Shown here piece after piece: positions 32,601 to 45,420 of a stretch of 64,000 nt of DNA. The position numbers and the translations under genes are program-made. The notes beneath the pieces are model-generated. The model saw only the letters and a program-made list of their open reading frames with translations. It had not been told where the DNA came from and did no database searches. Position 1 is the first letter of the stretch. Each line of letters opens with the position of its first letter. The stretch comes from Agriotes lineatus (lineage: Eukaryota; Arthropoda; Insecta; Coleoptera; Elateridae), in assembly GCA_940337035.1 (NCBI GenBank), contig OW679202.1, positions 46,641,763 to 46,705,762 of the forward strand, written 5' to 3'.

Positions 32601-34769
32601 TCTAGAAAGTGAGCGAAATGCTCGCCCGCCACCACTTGTGTTACAACAAATGTAGCGATCACTAGCAATCGCCCAAACCCTAATTTTTGCTATTAAATAA
32701 CAAAAAAACCTTTGAAAATATTGGCAAATACATATTCTACTCGAAATCCCCAAAATATATTTTTTTTACTTTTACAGTATGTGCTTACAACACACAAAAA
32801 TAAATTTCTGTCGTTATGATATAGTCGCAATACACACATAAAATTAGTTTAAAAAGTGTTTAAAAAAATTAATCGGTTAAATTCGTTCAGAACATTTCTA
32901 ACTAAATTAATGTTTAAGGGGATGCAGAACGAATGTTGACAATAGCAGAAAACGCACCAACAGTACTAAGTTTTCAATCCTGCGTTAAAAGGATTTAAGA
33001 ACGGCAGCTAAAGTTCTAGGCTTACTCTTATCTAATAAAAAATCGGCTTTCATTGCTTGTAGCATTGAGTTTGATGATTCCTTAGAAAATGCGACCGTGG
33101 CCATAATACGAGCCTACTACGTAACTCAGTAGTTAGAATCGAAATAACGTCAGCAATGAACATTGGACAACCATATTGGCCATGAAAACCTACAATTCTT
33201 CCTTTCAGAATCGTGTTAGATACGATCGAACGTTATACAGAATCGTTTCGACATCACACCCTTATTACATCCCACAGTATTGCCGATGCCGCGCGCTTTC
33301 TTAACAAAAAATGTTTTGTAGATACCAATGCGATTGTTAAACTCCAGAAATGCCAATACTGCTTATTTACGTCATTTTAACATGGCGATATAAAATATTC
33401 CTTCAAGTAGAAACTAACTAGATGGATCCAAGCCGTAACACGAGGGCAGCTCCGTAAGTTCATTATTTACAAATATTTGTAATATTTTTAAGAATATATA
33501 GAAATTATAGACTATGATGGTATAATAGAGTTATCGAGAAAATATAAAAATGTTCCTAAAAGTATTCAAAACACATTCGAAAAACCTCGTAAGCTAGAAC
33601 TAGAAAGACTGTTAAAGTAAAAACAGACGAGATTTCAATAAACTTGGCAATTGGAATTCATAAGCGGGCGATTAAGGTGTTTTTATTTTTAAAGATGATA
33701 TTGTATTGAAACAATTATATAAAAGATCTTGTACAACAATTGATGTATATTCATCTGTTTCGCTTCTATGCTGTATGCCTAACGGTATTCATATACCATC
33801 CTCCTGGACTAATCGAATCATCAGTATTCTTTAAGTACTGCTAATCCAAATTTTAGATCTTCTTCTCTTTCTAATTTCTAGGGGTTCTTGACCTGCTTAG
33901 AAGTTCTTTCACTCGCCTATTAAATATGGTCGTAGCAGCATTATTTTACTTTATGTCTACTGTAATTGCAGCTTCCACCACCATTTGCACCATTTGCCAT
34001 TCATCATATCCACAGGAAGTAGTACTTTTAAAAGTTGAATCATTAATATATTTCTTAGTCGCTAAATGGACAAAATGAAATATCATGTAAACAATACAAG
34101 TATGTAGAGACTAAAACAACTAATTGAGAGAGTGAAAATTGTCTTTGACCCCTGGATTATTAGAACTTTTAACCTGTATCATGAAATGTGTAATTGAAGT
34201 TTTTAAGAGCATTTAAATGCATGAAAAAGAAAACTTGCTTTCAATAATTAATGTCAGTGCCAAAAAAATTTGTGTTCCATTAGAATTCTCCTCCCAGATG
34301 AAAATCATTGAAGAGGATGGAAACACAAGGGTCTAATTTTTAGAACGAAGAAGGCATGTCACCCAATTGGCAATCGTAAAAGGGCAAGGCTTACAGGGAA
34401 CAACATACGTCTTAAAAACGAATTAAAAATTCTCTTCACTGTTTTCCAAGCTTTGAGGTAGAACAATGACCTCCCCTAATCAATTTTACCACGTACTTTG
34501 CTTTTGCCTTTACTGTCTTTTTAAAGATGTAATGAGTATGTTAACATAAACCTCTCCGTATATCTTTGTGCTATTCCTCACTTATTTTATATTGTAGTCG
34601 GTGTTATTTCAGTACCGTCTACGTCATGACAAGCAGAATGCGTTATTTAACATCGTAATGGTTTGAACAAATACTTGATGATTGCTTTGTAACCTAGGTA
34701 ATATATTGACTGAATACTGACAATCATCATAGCGAGCTGCAAGTCGCTGATCACTGCTCTGAAAATACC
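32601..34769. other. Unassigned, no gene recognised
   Basis: No coding or repeat signature identified. 32.9-33.4 kb is somewhat more complex than the surroundings. Confidence 0.35.
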
Positions 34770-35400
34770 AGTTGTCATATAGTATTGACCCACCTTCTTA
34801 GATTATTATGGAGACCTAACTGCGGAAGCTCATTGTCCGTACTATGTGACCTAGCTATTCTGGGTGTATTGTTTTGGTGGTCTTGAGTATCTCCGTTTCC
34901 TTGCCAAGCCTCTCCAGTGCGTTGCTATTGATCACGTGAGCTGCCCAACCCATCTTCAGGATTCTCATTTTTACTTATACAGCCTGTAAGCGTACATGAT
35001 TCCGCTCCATAAAGTAACCCTGAAAACACAGCTGGGCAGTAGTTTTTTTTTGTTAGCAGGTCGAGGTCGTGACTTCCGAAGCGACTAGATGTTCTCAGAG
35101 AAACAGCCGATGTGACACATTATTTCGAGTTATTCCATTCTTCATTAACGGTTGTTCTAATGTAAGTGTATGAAGTAACTTTCTTTATCTGCCCGTTGTT
35201 GTTGACGATCAGTTGGCTTGTAATGTGCTAATACTACTGTACTCCTCTTTGGATGTTGATGTCTTCACTTTCAACTCGCACAGTCATTATTTGACACCAG
35301 TATAGATTCATGATGACCCTGAAATCTTTGTCATCCAGTTCCACCTTTTGTAGATTGTGTTGGATGTGTATTTGATATTAAAGCGACATAAAATTACAGA
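34770..35400 (-). pseudogene. RTE-like LINE reverse transcriptase C-terminal relic
   Basis: Minus-strand reading with stops: DDKDFRVIMNLYWCQIMTVR then VESEDINIQRGVQ (palm region before the QGC box), then INVNNNGQ-like and KKVTSYTYIRTTVNEEWNN (connection domain, YLGS region). After that come FGSHDLDLLTKK and VFSGLLYGAESCTLTG (thumb, LLYGAETWTL block), then ENPEDGLGSSRDQ and GEAWQGNGDTQDHQNN. The catalytic YADD segment is deleted. Strongly decayed, with multiple stops. Confidence 0.65.
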
Positions 35401-37320
35401 TTGTCCGATATTTTCTACTAATTAGTGTGATTAATTCAGGTACTTTCCAATCTTGACATTGTTTCTTCCTATATTTCTATCAAAATCGTAGCGTTTTTAA
35501 ATATTTTTAATTGACTTAAAATATTCAGCCAATGCAGCTCTTTTCAAATACTTGCAGTATGGCGTAATTTTTATCTGCTATTCTGGAAAATGTATTCAAC
35601 ATGGATAAAATTAGCTCTAAAGGGACATGGTTTTTCTTGTACTTCGTACCTTTATTAGTAATTATTGGTTGAGTATTCAGGTTGCTAGGCATCCAATTTA
35701 TGTTTCAATAGCTTAGTCAAATATGACTTAACGACTAATATACCAGTTGAGGTTGATGTTATCTCCTCTTAGGGATTTGTTAATCTTCGTTTCTTTTTGT
35801 TTTGTTTCAAGGCATTTTCTACTTTCCCTATTACAATTGCTAGAACTTCGTCAAGCCCAAAGTTTTATGGTGGTATATATTTTACGCTATCTTTTCATCG
35901 GTAAGTTTAGGCTCTTTATGCAATATGATATTTTTGATCTTAAAACATCCCTGCTACTGTTTTATGTGATAGTTTCTAATGAAATGTATATAAAGTGTCA
36001 TTTCCAAAAAAAAAAACTTTCCTAATTGATCCTTGCAAAACTTTGTTTTTCCTATTTGATCTTGTTGCTTTCTTCTAATTTCTGTTCTTCTTATCGTTTA
36101 ATTTGATCTACTATTCGATCCATACCCTCATTTAAATGTTATATGCATTCTGTAATATTAACATTTTATAGTCGTCCATTCGTTCTTTTAGTCACACTAT
36201 TGCTGCAGATAGATGAAAATCTTTCTTTGTATCATTTTAAACATTTGCAATTTTGCGTCAATTTTTACTTCTATACTTGCTAATCTGTGATGATATTTGT
36301 TCCAACCTTTTTACTATTTCTAAAGCTTGATATAAGATTGAAGAAAATGTATACTTTAAATTTCAGCTGCTACATTTTTAGAAAGCAAACAGTTTTAAAG
36401 TTCCAAAAACAATGCTTAAGGCAAATTTAGAGAAGCGGTAGACCAAGCACATGAGTAATTGAATAATAATTGGAATTTCTATTAACAGCAAATTGCACTC
36501 TTACAGTATGCAAACTGAACCTTTATAACGAATAAGGTTAGTGAACACCAAGCATAAATATTTCTGAGAATGTATATATTAATGACGTCGAGAGAAAGAA
36601 ACGATCCTAAAACAGAACACAACCCATCACCTATATCAAAACTAAATTGCTGATAATTACGTGTTTACACGAACTTCGCTACTAACAAGGCACGAAAGAA
36701 TCCCGAAACTCGCATTTTCATGAAATCTCGGCTGCGCTTGAACTCAATCGAATGAGAAATCGAGCTTACGCACCTTAGTTATAATCGCCTTGTCGTATTA
36801 TACAAATTACGAAGTTGATTTCCCGGCCGTGCGAACATTATCCAAATTCTTGTTTCATTCAGTGAGTGCAAATGGGTAGGCTCTATTCAGCGTTCACATA
36901 CCAAGCAGGCCGCCTATTTTATGCTGATAAAGGTCTGTCAAACTCGACAGAATTGCGTTGCAGGGAACATGACATAGTGGTACTTGTGAATTCGGAAAAT
37001 TCCGAATAAATCCTGCATCCGGGCTTTTTCAACCCGTTCAACTCGTTAACATAATTCATTAAACCGCTGCAGCAATAGGATTTTTTTATCGCTGCAATGA
37101 GAAAAAAATCTTCTCAATCGTGTGTTTAACGTTCAATGAGAGTAATTTTATTAAAGCTATATAACGACATGAAGAATGTAAGATATGTTCATAAAGAATT
37201 AGATTTTCGTCAATAGAGAATAACTTAACATAATCTATATCATCTTATACCCGAAATAATATGCAACAAATGCACTACTATCAACACTGTACGAAAGTAT
37301 TCTCTAGATTCTACAGGATG
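35401..37320. other. Unassigned; part may be unique host DNA
   Basis: 35.4-36.4 kb is T-rich with no recognised coding. About 36.56-37.12 kb is a block of higher complexity and GC, with no transposon signature, reading frame or repeat. Possibly single-copy non-coding sequence. Confidence 0.3.
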
Positions 37321-37509
37321 TCCACAAATTAAATTTTCTTTTCACATCTTCAAGGGTTTGCGACTTATTTCGATTTACACCCTCCATCTGATGCAACGTC
37401 AACAGAAAAAAATTGTATTGTAAGATTTGGTACATTTACCACAGCCAAATAGTCACTCTGCTGAGTGGAGTCTATGGTTAGTTCAAAAATATCCATCTAG
37501 ATTTTGATA

Positions 37510-39195
37510 GCTATCTTGCTTGAACCGCCAAAGGAGTATAGTTTTCACTCTGATGATGATGTTGAGAAAAAAACTGAGCTAGAGGCAAGTCTCTTGAGAA
37601 AAGTACTTCTAAGAACTCAGTTAACTGTCGATTTACCCTCTACTGGGCCCTACAAAATTAACTGAGCGATTTTATAAAAGACTCGAATATTTCTAAAAGT
37701 AAAGCTGCAGTTGCAATATTAAAAATATCTATCTACATTAATACACACAAAGATTTAACCTTGTCTTCACTATGAAAAACCTGCATCAACGTAAATTTCC
37801 TAATGGAGGCAATGTTGGTCATAAGTCACAAGAGTGGAGAGTTTTCATTGAGTTTTCAAAGGTGAATTTAAAAGCTATTTTGCCACAAAATGTTGCTGCT
37901 TTTTTGTGAACATGCTTTTCATTATACGAAAAATATTGGCCAACCAGACGATCTCAGAGCCAGGTGCGAAGAGCGTCTAGAACATTCCTCTTGTCGATTT
38001 GCAGAGAATTTTACTTCCACGTCTACACACTAAGATAGGTCCCATGAAGATTTTTTTAAGGTTATAAACATTGATGAAGAGTGAAGTATCTTAAGACAAA
38101 GTTTCCCTGTCTGATTAAAGCAAAGATCAAAGAAGGTGTCTATGTTGGCGTACAACATCGTGACCTTTTTAAGGATAGGCAGTTTGATGAAATATTGGAA
38201 GGTGACGAGAAAACAGCGTGGCAAAGCTTCAAGGACTTCTTCTTCCGCTTACTGTACACTAAGCGAATGTTACCAACGACACAATATGTAGTTTTATGGG
38301 TCCTCTTACGCCGCGGGGAGATGGCTAGCCTAATCAATTGAATTTTAGGGAAGGAATGCCCTTCTGCAGGAGTAACGACCACCAAAGTTGTTTGTATGGT
38401 CGCCACAGAGCGTGAGCTCAACCAGTGATTTTTAAAGGTATAGGTACAAATGCAGCATTGACGTATTACATGCGATTATGTGCCAAGATATGTAACATAC
38501 ATTTTTCGTACAATCTTCTATACAACATACGAATATACTCTTTTTTTCGCAATTGCGAGCACAGTACCCTAGATAAAGAACACAGCACTCTCCTTTTTGT
38601 TTTCCAAGAACGTAATATGTGGTTGATTACTACAACTTTTTAGAAATGACACAGAAAATGTCACACTAAACCATTTTGTGGCATAAAAATGGTACGCACT
38701 TTCAGTTTTCTACATCAAGTTTTTTTGCTTGAGAAAAAGAGGGCACCGTAGAGAATCTCTTGGTTATGTTGGCACCATAGGGGAAGCTCATGTTTGTATC
38801 TATATCCTTAAAAATTACTCGGTGAAACCAGTGTCCGACCGTGAGCTCCGAACTCACTGCCTGTCGATTACAAGCTTGAATGCTTTACCTCTCGGTTACG
38901 CGCTGTTGAAGAACGTTTGTGGTAAATTTAAGAAAAACAGAAATAAAGTTATATAGAGCTTGTGGCTGTCTAACTTTCAACTTATGTAAAACTTGGCTAC
39001 TACATGCCTCTGCAAAATCATTTCCTTCACTCTCATGTGGGCGTCTTTTCGGACAGCTGTGAATCTGTAAGTGATGATGATGGCGAACTTTCACGCAAAA
39101 ACATTTCGCCAGTAGATAAAAAGTGCCAGAAATGCTCCAGAGGTAGCCTACAAACCATTACAAATTTAAAGTCCAGATCAGAAGTGCAAAACTAA
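37510..39195 (+). pseudogene. Relic of an unnamed, multi-copy arthropod gene family
   Basis: Plus-strand fragments in order: EPPKEYSFHSDDDVEKKTEL (37530); SQEWRVFIEFSKVNLKAILP (37825, pattern EWRLFIDSSxxSLKAVLL); KIGPMKIFLR (38033, pattern LHIKLGLMKNFVK); YLKTKFPCLIKAKIKEGVYV then GVQHRDLFKDRQFDEIL and EGDEKTAWQSFKDFF (38083-38240); and near the end MPLQNHFLHSHVGVFSDSCE then SVSDDDGELSRKNISPV and EKRYQ-like KKCQKCSRGSL (39004-39195). I recognise these blocks as one recurring family of hypothetical proteins in arthropod genomes, usually present in many copies and probably transposon-borne. Its function is unknown to me. Frameshifts and about 650 bp of unrelated sequence between 38.34 and 38.96 kb show this copy is broken. 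Confidence 0.6.
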
Positions 39196-39199
39196 TTAT

Positions 39200-40375
39200 A
39201 ATGTTCTGTATGGATGTGATTTAAAAACAAATACAAAAAAAGTTTTAATAAATAGTATTTTTAAATTATGGTCTTCTTATAGGTAAAGAAATGTAAAAAT
39301 TAAAAAATGAGAATGACAAATTTTCATGTTAAAATTGTTATTAGTGTTATCGCAGTCTCTGTTATTACTTTTTTTATATATATAAGTACAGCTATCTTTA
39401 ACTCATTTAATATTTCCTCTTCTTATTTATTAAGTAGAGCTTTACTTTTGTAAATTTCATAAAATATTGTTCGAAACACAAACAACTAAAGATTTGAAGA
39501 TTAACTTCTGTTTCATGATGCGATTCAGATAAATCTAATGAATAAAATAATGTTAGTAATTCTAGCGTCAGAGGTATTTACATGAACACTTTACCAAATA
39601 CATTTTCAACAATTTATCTAAGATAAGCGCATCGTTATTCTGCAGCAACTTCTGAAAACTCTTTATATTAAACTCAGATTGTTGGTATCTTATGTAACTG
39701 ATAATATTCAAATTTCATTTAAAGATAACTCCTTATGCACAGTTTTAGAAACGGACAAACTTTATTACATAAAATCGAATACACGCTTCATATATTTACA
39801 TTATCAGTCAAAGCCAAACTCTTAAACGCAATATTCTAATAGACATTTGTAAAAACAACCTCATTATATGCAAAAGCTCTCCGCCATTTTACAAAGAAAC
39901 ACGATAGTGGTAACGAAATATTCCATTTATTAGCAAAACGGTGTTTTCAAAAGTAAATAAATTGTAAAAACTGTAATGATTGCGCTTATAACTGTATGAA
40001 GTAACGAAAAATACACCTATAGAGGTTGCTAAATATAAACGTTGAAGTTATAGCGGGCAGAAAGCATTAATTATTCCATAAATCCTGAACACCATACTGT
40101 TTTCGCTATTAAAAGCACAATTATATTCCTGGGAATTTCTTAAAATGCAATTTTCAGACGAGCAAAAACATAGTACTGGTATTTTTTACTTGTCTTGAAT
40201 AATTGCTTAAATTAAATTTCACGCCAAAGCAACGTAACTAAACTTCTTTTAATAAAATTTATAACTATTCGTGCTCAACTGAAAGTTGTGAAATAAAGTA
40301 ATACGCTGCAACCACTTAAAGCGCTTTAAATGATGCAAGAATGTTTTAAATAATTTACTCTGAAAGAGCTAAATA
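39200..40375. other. Unassigned AT-rich sequence
   Basis: No feature recognised. Confidence 0.35.
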
Positions 40376-40380
40376 GTATA

Positions 40381-41120
40381 TACGAGGGCTGACTAAAAAG
40401 TTCAATATATTTCCCAGATCGTGCCGTCATCATCAGTGAGAAATTAAGGGGTTTTTGTTTTGATCCAGCACGCAGTTTGTTATACTGGCTATTAATTATA
40501 GCGAAGTAAGTCCCAATATAAGAAATAGTAAAGTTTCCACAGCCTACTATTTTTGGGAAGCGATATTCAACTTTATTTTTTAAGTATAAAGCCTCATATA
40601 TTTTTGCATTTTCTGAAAGGTAATGAAATTCTCTAAACAGCAATGTAATAATATATCTACTTTTCCAGCAATTTACGCTTTAGAAATAGGGATTAAAGTA
40701 TCAATTTACTAGCCTATGATTTACAAAAATTCCACGTAGCATAGCAAATAGACTTCATCTGTCACGTGTGGATGCTAAGACTTCACACATGGCAGATGAA
40801 ATGTATTTTGTATTTTGTTTGCTACTTGGCAGTTTTTGCAAATCTGGGCTACTAGATCGGTACCTTAATTCCTAATTTCTTTAAGTAGCAGTTGCTAGAA
40901 AAGTAAATGTGTTATATCACTGATGTGTAGAGAATTTCATTCGCTTTCAGAAAATATAAAACTGTATAAGGTATGGTATTTAAAAATACAAGTTGAATAA
41001 CAAAAATAGTAGGCTGTTGAAACTTCACTACTTCCCACCTTAGGAGATGTCATCATACCAAACAACGCTTTCCCCTAAGGGTTTTGTAATATTGTAGAAT
41101 AAAAAAATAACCACCCCGTA
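40381..41120. mobile_element. Foldback element, ~740 bp, TA target
   Basis: Ends TACGAGGGCTGACTAAAAAG and, reverse-complemented, TACGGGGTGGTTATTTTTTT, each flanked by TA. Internally, from about 40525, AAAGTTTCCACAGCCTACTA, AATGAAATTCTCTAAACAGC and ATCTACTTTTCCAGCAA are mirrored in order between 40905 and 41035. The arms are about 250 bp, converging on a centre near 40778 (CACGTGTGGATGCTAAGACT). No coding capacity. The transcript would fold into a long imperfect hairpin. Confidence 0.75.
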
Positions 41121-41124
41121 TATA

Positions 41125-42360
41125 AAAATTATAGTTACTATAGTTAGGAAAATAGAACTAGATACAAAGATAAAAATTATAATACTCTACACGCTTCACA
41201 TTCTTAAAATTTCTTTAGAAAATTCTAAACATGAAGGGTTTTTATAATTATAAACTACACCCAAAGTACCTCGGGCAGTGGAAATTTTTAACGTATTCCT
41301 TTTTTTGGTCTGCCCGCTGATTATGGGAAATATTCTAAGTCGGAAACAAATTTTAAAAACCATCCCCCACCCAACATCTGTGGACCTATGTCGACTAAAT
41401 AAAAAATACCCCAGTATGGTAATATTTATATTAGAAATTGGTGTCACTGTTTATGAAATATAAAATAAGCGCGCGAATTTAAATATATAATATTCTACAA
41501 GGGTAACTAACAACAACGCGTTTATCATTTATCACTTTTAGAAATAGCAGTTGGTGAAATACTTAATATTTTATTTATTTTCTTAACTTACAAATGCGAA
41601 CGCAGAAGAAACCTAACCTGGAAAACAAAACCATCACTGATATTCGGTTTTCCACCAAACGATGTTGCTAATTTTATTCATGCGAGGAATGCAATATTGG
41701 CGGTTTTTTAATTTGCCCCTGACTTTAGATTGGCATTTTGGTCAAGTATGGTAAAAACGTTGACAAATTTCTAATAATGAAGAATAAAACTCAACATTTT
41801 TTATTTTATAACATGTTATCCGTTTGAGACAAGATTTTTTTAAATTTTCTATATTTATTTTTTTTGTAATAGGTACTCTTAAATTATAAAATTGATCGGA
41901 ATATCTTTCATCATCCATAACGACGTTTTTAGAGGCAAAAAATGCTATCGAATTTTCCATTTATTTCCATATTGTAACACTATCTATTGTCATCCAAGTA
42001 AAACTATTGAAATTGGATAGTTAATTGGCCCTATAACTACAAATATTCGTACAATTTTTTTAGCAATTCATGTAATTTAAATTTTATTTATCGATTTTAC
42101 TTTCTAATTAAAAAAACACGTTTGAACACTAAATGTCGTTCAAAATACTGGAGATTTTGTGTGTATGGAGATCACAGAAGATAAAGTCAAGTTACTAATT
42201 ATTGAGATTTTAAAAAGAACTGTGGTTCCAGCCAGTTTCCAAATATTTCGAATAATTTTTAAAACTCTGGTGTGATGCACGCACACAACTTCCTTTTACA
42301 GTGATCTTATAATTATAAAATTAGCCAAACATTTTATTTTAGCTTCCCTACCTCATTATA
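41125..42360. other. Unassigned AT-rich sequence
   Basis: No feature recognised. Confidence 0.35.
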
Positions 42361-43699
42361 CAGTGACCGCCAAAAAGTCGGCATAATATGGAAAAATTTT
42401 GGATTTTTAAAAAACTTTTTATAATTGGCGTAAAGCTATTTGGTTAAACCGTCTTAAATGCGTAAGTAGTAATCCTATGTAAAACCCATTTAAAAGTTGT
42501 TCTGCAGGTAAAATACCAGGACCGGCTTCTAAAATTATATTTGAAAAGTTTGAAAACAACTACCGCCATGTTGTAGTTTTAGGGATAAATTCATATCAAT
42601 TAACAGTCATTTATGTAAAATGTTTACGCCAGATACTGTTTATTGATTTGCATTTTCTAAATACAATTACAACTAAAAATGAGTTAAAATGTTGACTCAG
42701 TCCGGCTCGTTTAAATAAGTTGCTTGCAATGCGCTTATCTTCAGGTACCATCTTAAGTCGGTTTAACCACATAGCTCTACGTCAACTATAAGTCAATAAT
42801 TTGTGCTTGTCTAAAAACCTATTTAGCCCCTATCATATATACCGAAAATTTTTTACTTATTTAGAAAATAGAGTTTTTCGAAATTCTCAAAATCTAAAAA
42901 GTGCTATTCTTCGGAAATTAAGTAATATTTCAATGAGATTTTTTAGAGTGTGTGACTTTTAGCTATCAATCTCAAGTCCAGAAGACACCTATTTTTTTAA
43001 CTTTAGTTAAACATTAAGTTTTCAGTTTTTTAAATACTTTTCATAATTTCACATACAAAGACATAATATTAAAAATTATTTTTTTATGTGAAGACCTTAA
43101 AGATTTATAATTAGAACAAATAATATAAAATGTTAATTACTTCTTTAGATTTTTTATTATTTACCCAAAAGTAGTGTTTGCATAATTTTTACGTTTTTTA
43201 GGAGAAATATTTTCCATTCTAATTAATATATATTTAACTGGCCTCTAGAAACTAGCCCTGTTAATGAATTACTGTTGCAAAAATTCTGTAAATGTTCTTT
43301 TACAGTTGCCTAAATGAGGACACTTTTAGGACATGTAAATTGGATAAAAAAAATAATTTTAATATTAAGTTGTGGTATTTGAAATTACGAAAAATATTTA
43401 AAAAACTGAAAAATTAATTTTTAACTAAAGTTAAGAAAAATTAGGTGTTTTCTGGCCTTGCGATTGTTCAGTAAGCTAAAAGTAACACTCTAAAAAAATC
43501 TAATTGGAATCTTACTTAATTTCCGAAAAATAGCACTTGGATTTTGACAATTTAGAAAAACACCATTTTCTAAGTAAAAATAGCTCGGTATATATGATAG
43601 GGGGCTAAATAGGTTTTTAGACAAGCACAAACTATTACGTAAAAGGTTTGTTTGAAAAATCAAAAATCAACAATTATGCCGACTTTTTGGCGGTCACTG
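42361..43699. mobile_element. Tc1/mariner-type non-autonomous element, 1.34 kb, TA target
   Basis: Perfect terminal inverted repeats of at least 27 bp (CAGTGACCGCCAAAAAGTCG then GCATAAT; mirrored ATTATGCCGACTTTTTGGCG then GTCACTG), flanked by TA on both sides. Inside lies a second, long inverted repeat: about 42795-43050 (GTGCTTGTCTAAAAACCTAT, TAGCCCCTATCATATATACC) mirrored at about 43380-43640 (GGTATATATGATAGGGGGCT, ATAGGTTTTTAGACAAGCAC). A smaller inverted pair is TTTGGTTAAACCGTCTTAA (42440) with TTAAGTCGGTTTAACCACA (42752). No transposase frame. Confidence 0.9.
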
Positions 43700-45420
43700 T
43701 ATAATAATAAACAAAACAAAAATAAACCCATTTTAGAGGCATTCGACTGGAAAATCATCTATCTCACACCAATACACATTAAAAATGTAGCGTTTGAAAA
43801 AAAATCTTACAGCCGTTTTTGAGAAAATCGAAAAAAACTGAAAAATCGCAAGAGTAAACACCATACTTCCGGTTATGCGATTTTTTTCCAAAGCTTATTG
43901 TCGCATCTACATAGTACAAAAAACTTAAATATGAAGTTTCAACGTCATATCTGTTTTCGTTTTTGAGATATTCTGTTCACACACAGACAGACAGACCAAT
44001 GAACAGAAACCTGTCGTTTGGGTGCAGGGGCTCTAGAAGGTGAAGATCTGTTGAAAATTCAATTTTGAATTTTTGGAGCAAATCCAATACTTCCTTTATT
44101 ATAAAAGGAAGTAAAAATGTTATGGTATAGCGATTTCATAGTGTTTACTCTATAGCTCTTTTCCATAGCTCTCTGTCGGGGAAAATAAATTCCTTCAACT
44201 GCTCGCCTTCCTATGAGGGATTAATTTGGTGAAGCTTTTTACTTTCCCATACCCATAGGTATAGGGAAGTCTTGGAATCATGAAAATTTTGGAAATCGAT
44301 ATTTTCACAGAAATATCCGTTTTGCGCCTCTAGGAACCCAAAAAAGTGGTTTTTAAAAAATTCTGTCTGTGTGTGGGTGTGTGGGTGGGTGACGCTCCTA
44401 CAGCCGAAAGTATTGCTCCGATTGTGATGCGCTTTGGAATGCGGGGGTGTATCGAAAATTCATCGACAAAATAAGCTTTTCAAAAAAATCCGAAACCGGA
44501 AGCGGAAGTTACGCATGTTTTTTTGGTATCACTGTTTTCGTGATTAAAATTTTGAAAATTTTATCGCGGATAACGATAGAGGGTCATAAGACAAATCTGC
44601 TAGTTTTTTGCCGAACTCGCTAGGTTTAAAATGAAGGGCGCTATGATTTTTTGAAAATTTTGAGTTTAACGCCCTATTACTCAAAAACGGATGAATCGAT
44701 TCAATTGATTTTTTTTCTGAATAGTATATGAAGGCTAACATGAGGTGATATAAAAAGTGTTTTGAAAAATATTAAGGGGCCTAAATTACAAATTTTCAAA
44801 ATTTTTGAAATTTTCTAAAAATCATTTCTCAAAAACTGCCCACAGGAATTTGTTTAAACTTCATACACTGATAGACCCCGAAAAGGGCTATCGATCTATT
44901 TTTTAAAGAATCTCATGAATTATCTGTGGCGCCCTCTACGAAGCTTTGAAGTTTGAAAATTTAAACCCCTTTAATTAATAAACAAAACAAGATAGGTAGC
45001 TGGGGTTTTCACTGAATTGCTCAGTGCATAATGGAGCATATGAATATGCAAAAAAATATTACACTCGTGAATATATGTAAGCGCACCGGCCCCCTCCCCC
45101 CTCTATTTTTGAAAAATAATTTTTTTATTCTAACTGTTATTATATTTTTGCGCCAAAGAATCTTTTTCCGCGAAAATAAAAAAATCGATTTTGTATGTCC
45201 TAGAAAATATAATTTCCAGGTACTTAGAAAATTTCACCTCGGTGCTACAGCCGTTTTGAGGAAAATAATACATAAACTAGCACAGTGGCGGCTTGTCCAC
45301 TTGGCGCCATCTACAGAAGCTCGGTGGTCACGTTTTGAACTACACATTCTTTTATATTTACCCGCAATTTACGTGAAAGTGTAAACGCTTATCACGGTGA
45401 AGACGTGAGTCATCGAGTTG
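43700..45420. repeat. Non-coding repeat block with poly-purine phrases
   Basis: At least two related-looking non-coding repeats. The first, to about 44110, has ATATCTGTTTTCGTTTTTGA, CACACAGACAGACAGACC and the closing palindrome TACTTCCTTTATTATAAAAG then GAAGTA. The second, from about 44230, has TTTCCCATACCCATAGGTAT, CCGTTTTGCGCCTCTAGG, TGTGTGGGTGTGTGGGTGGG and repeated TCAAAAACGG/TTCTCAAAAACTG phrases, and GCGCC(C/A)TCTAC at 44930 and 45305. The style is that of insect dispersed repeats, but I cannot assign a class. No coding. Confidence 0.5.

Noticed and set aside
35400..36400. Possible minus-strand LINE linker
   Set aside because: Lys/Asn-rich translation with many stops and no diagnostic block; composition alone can produce this.
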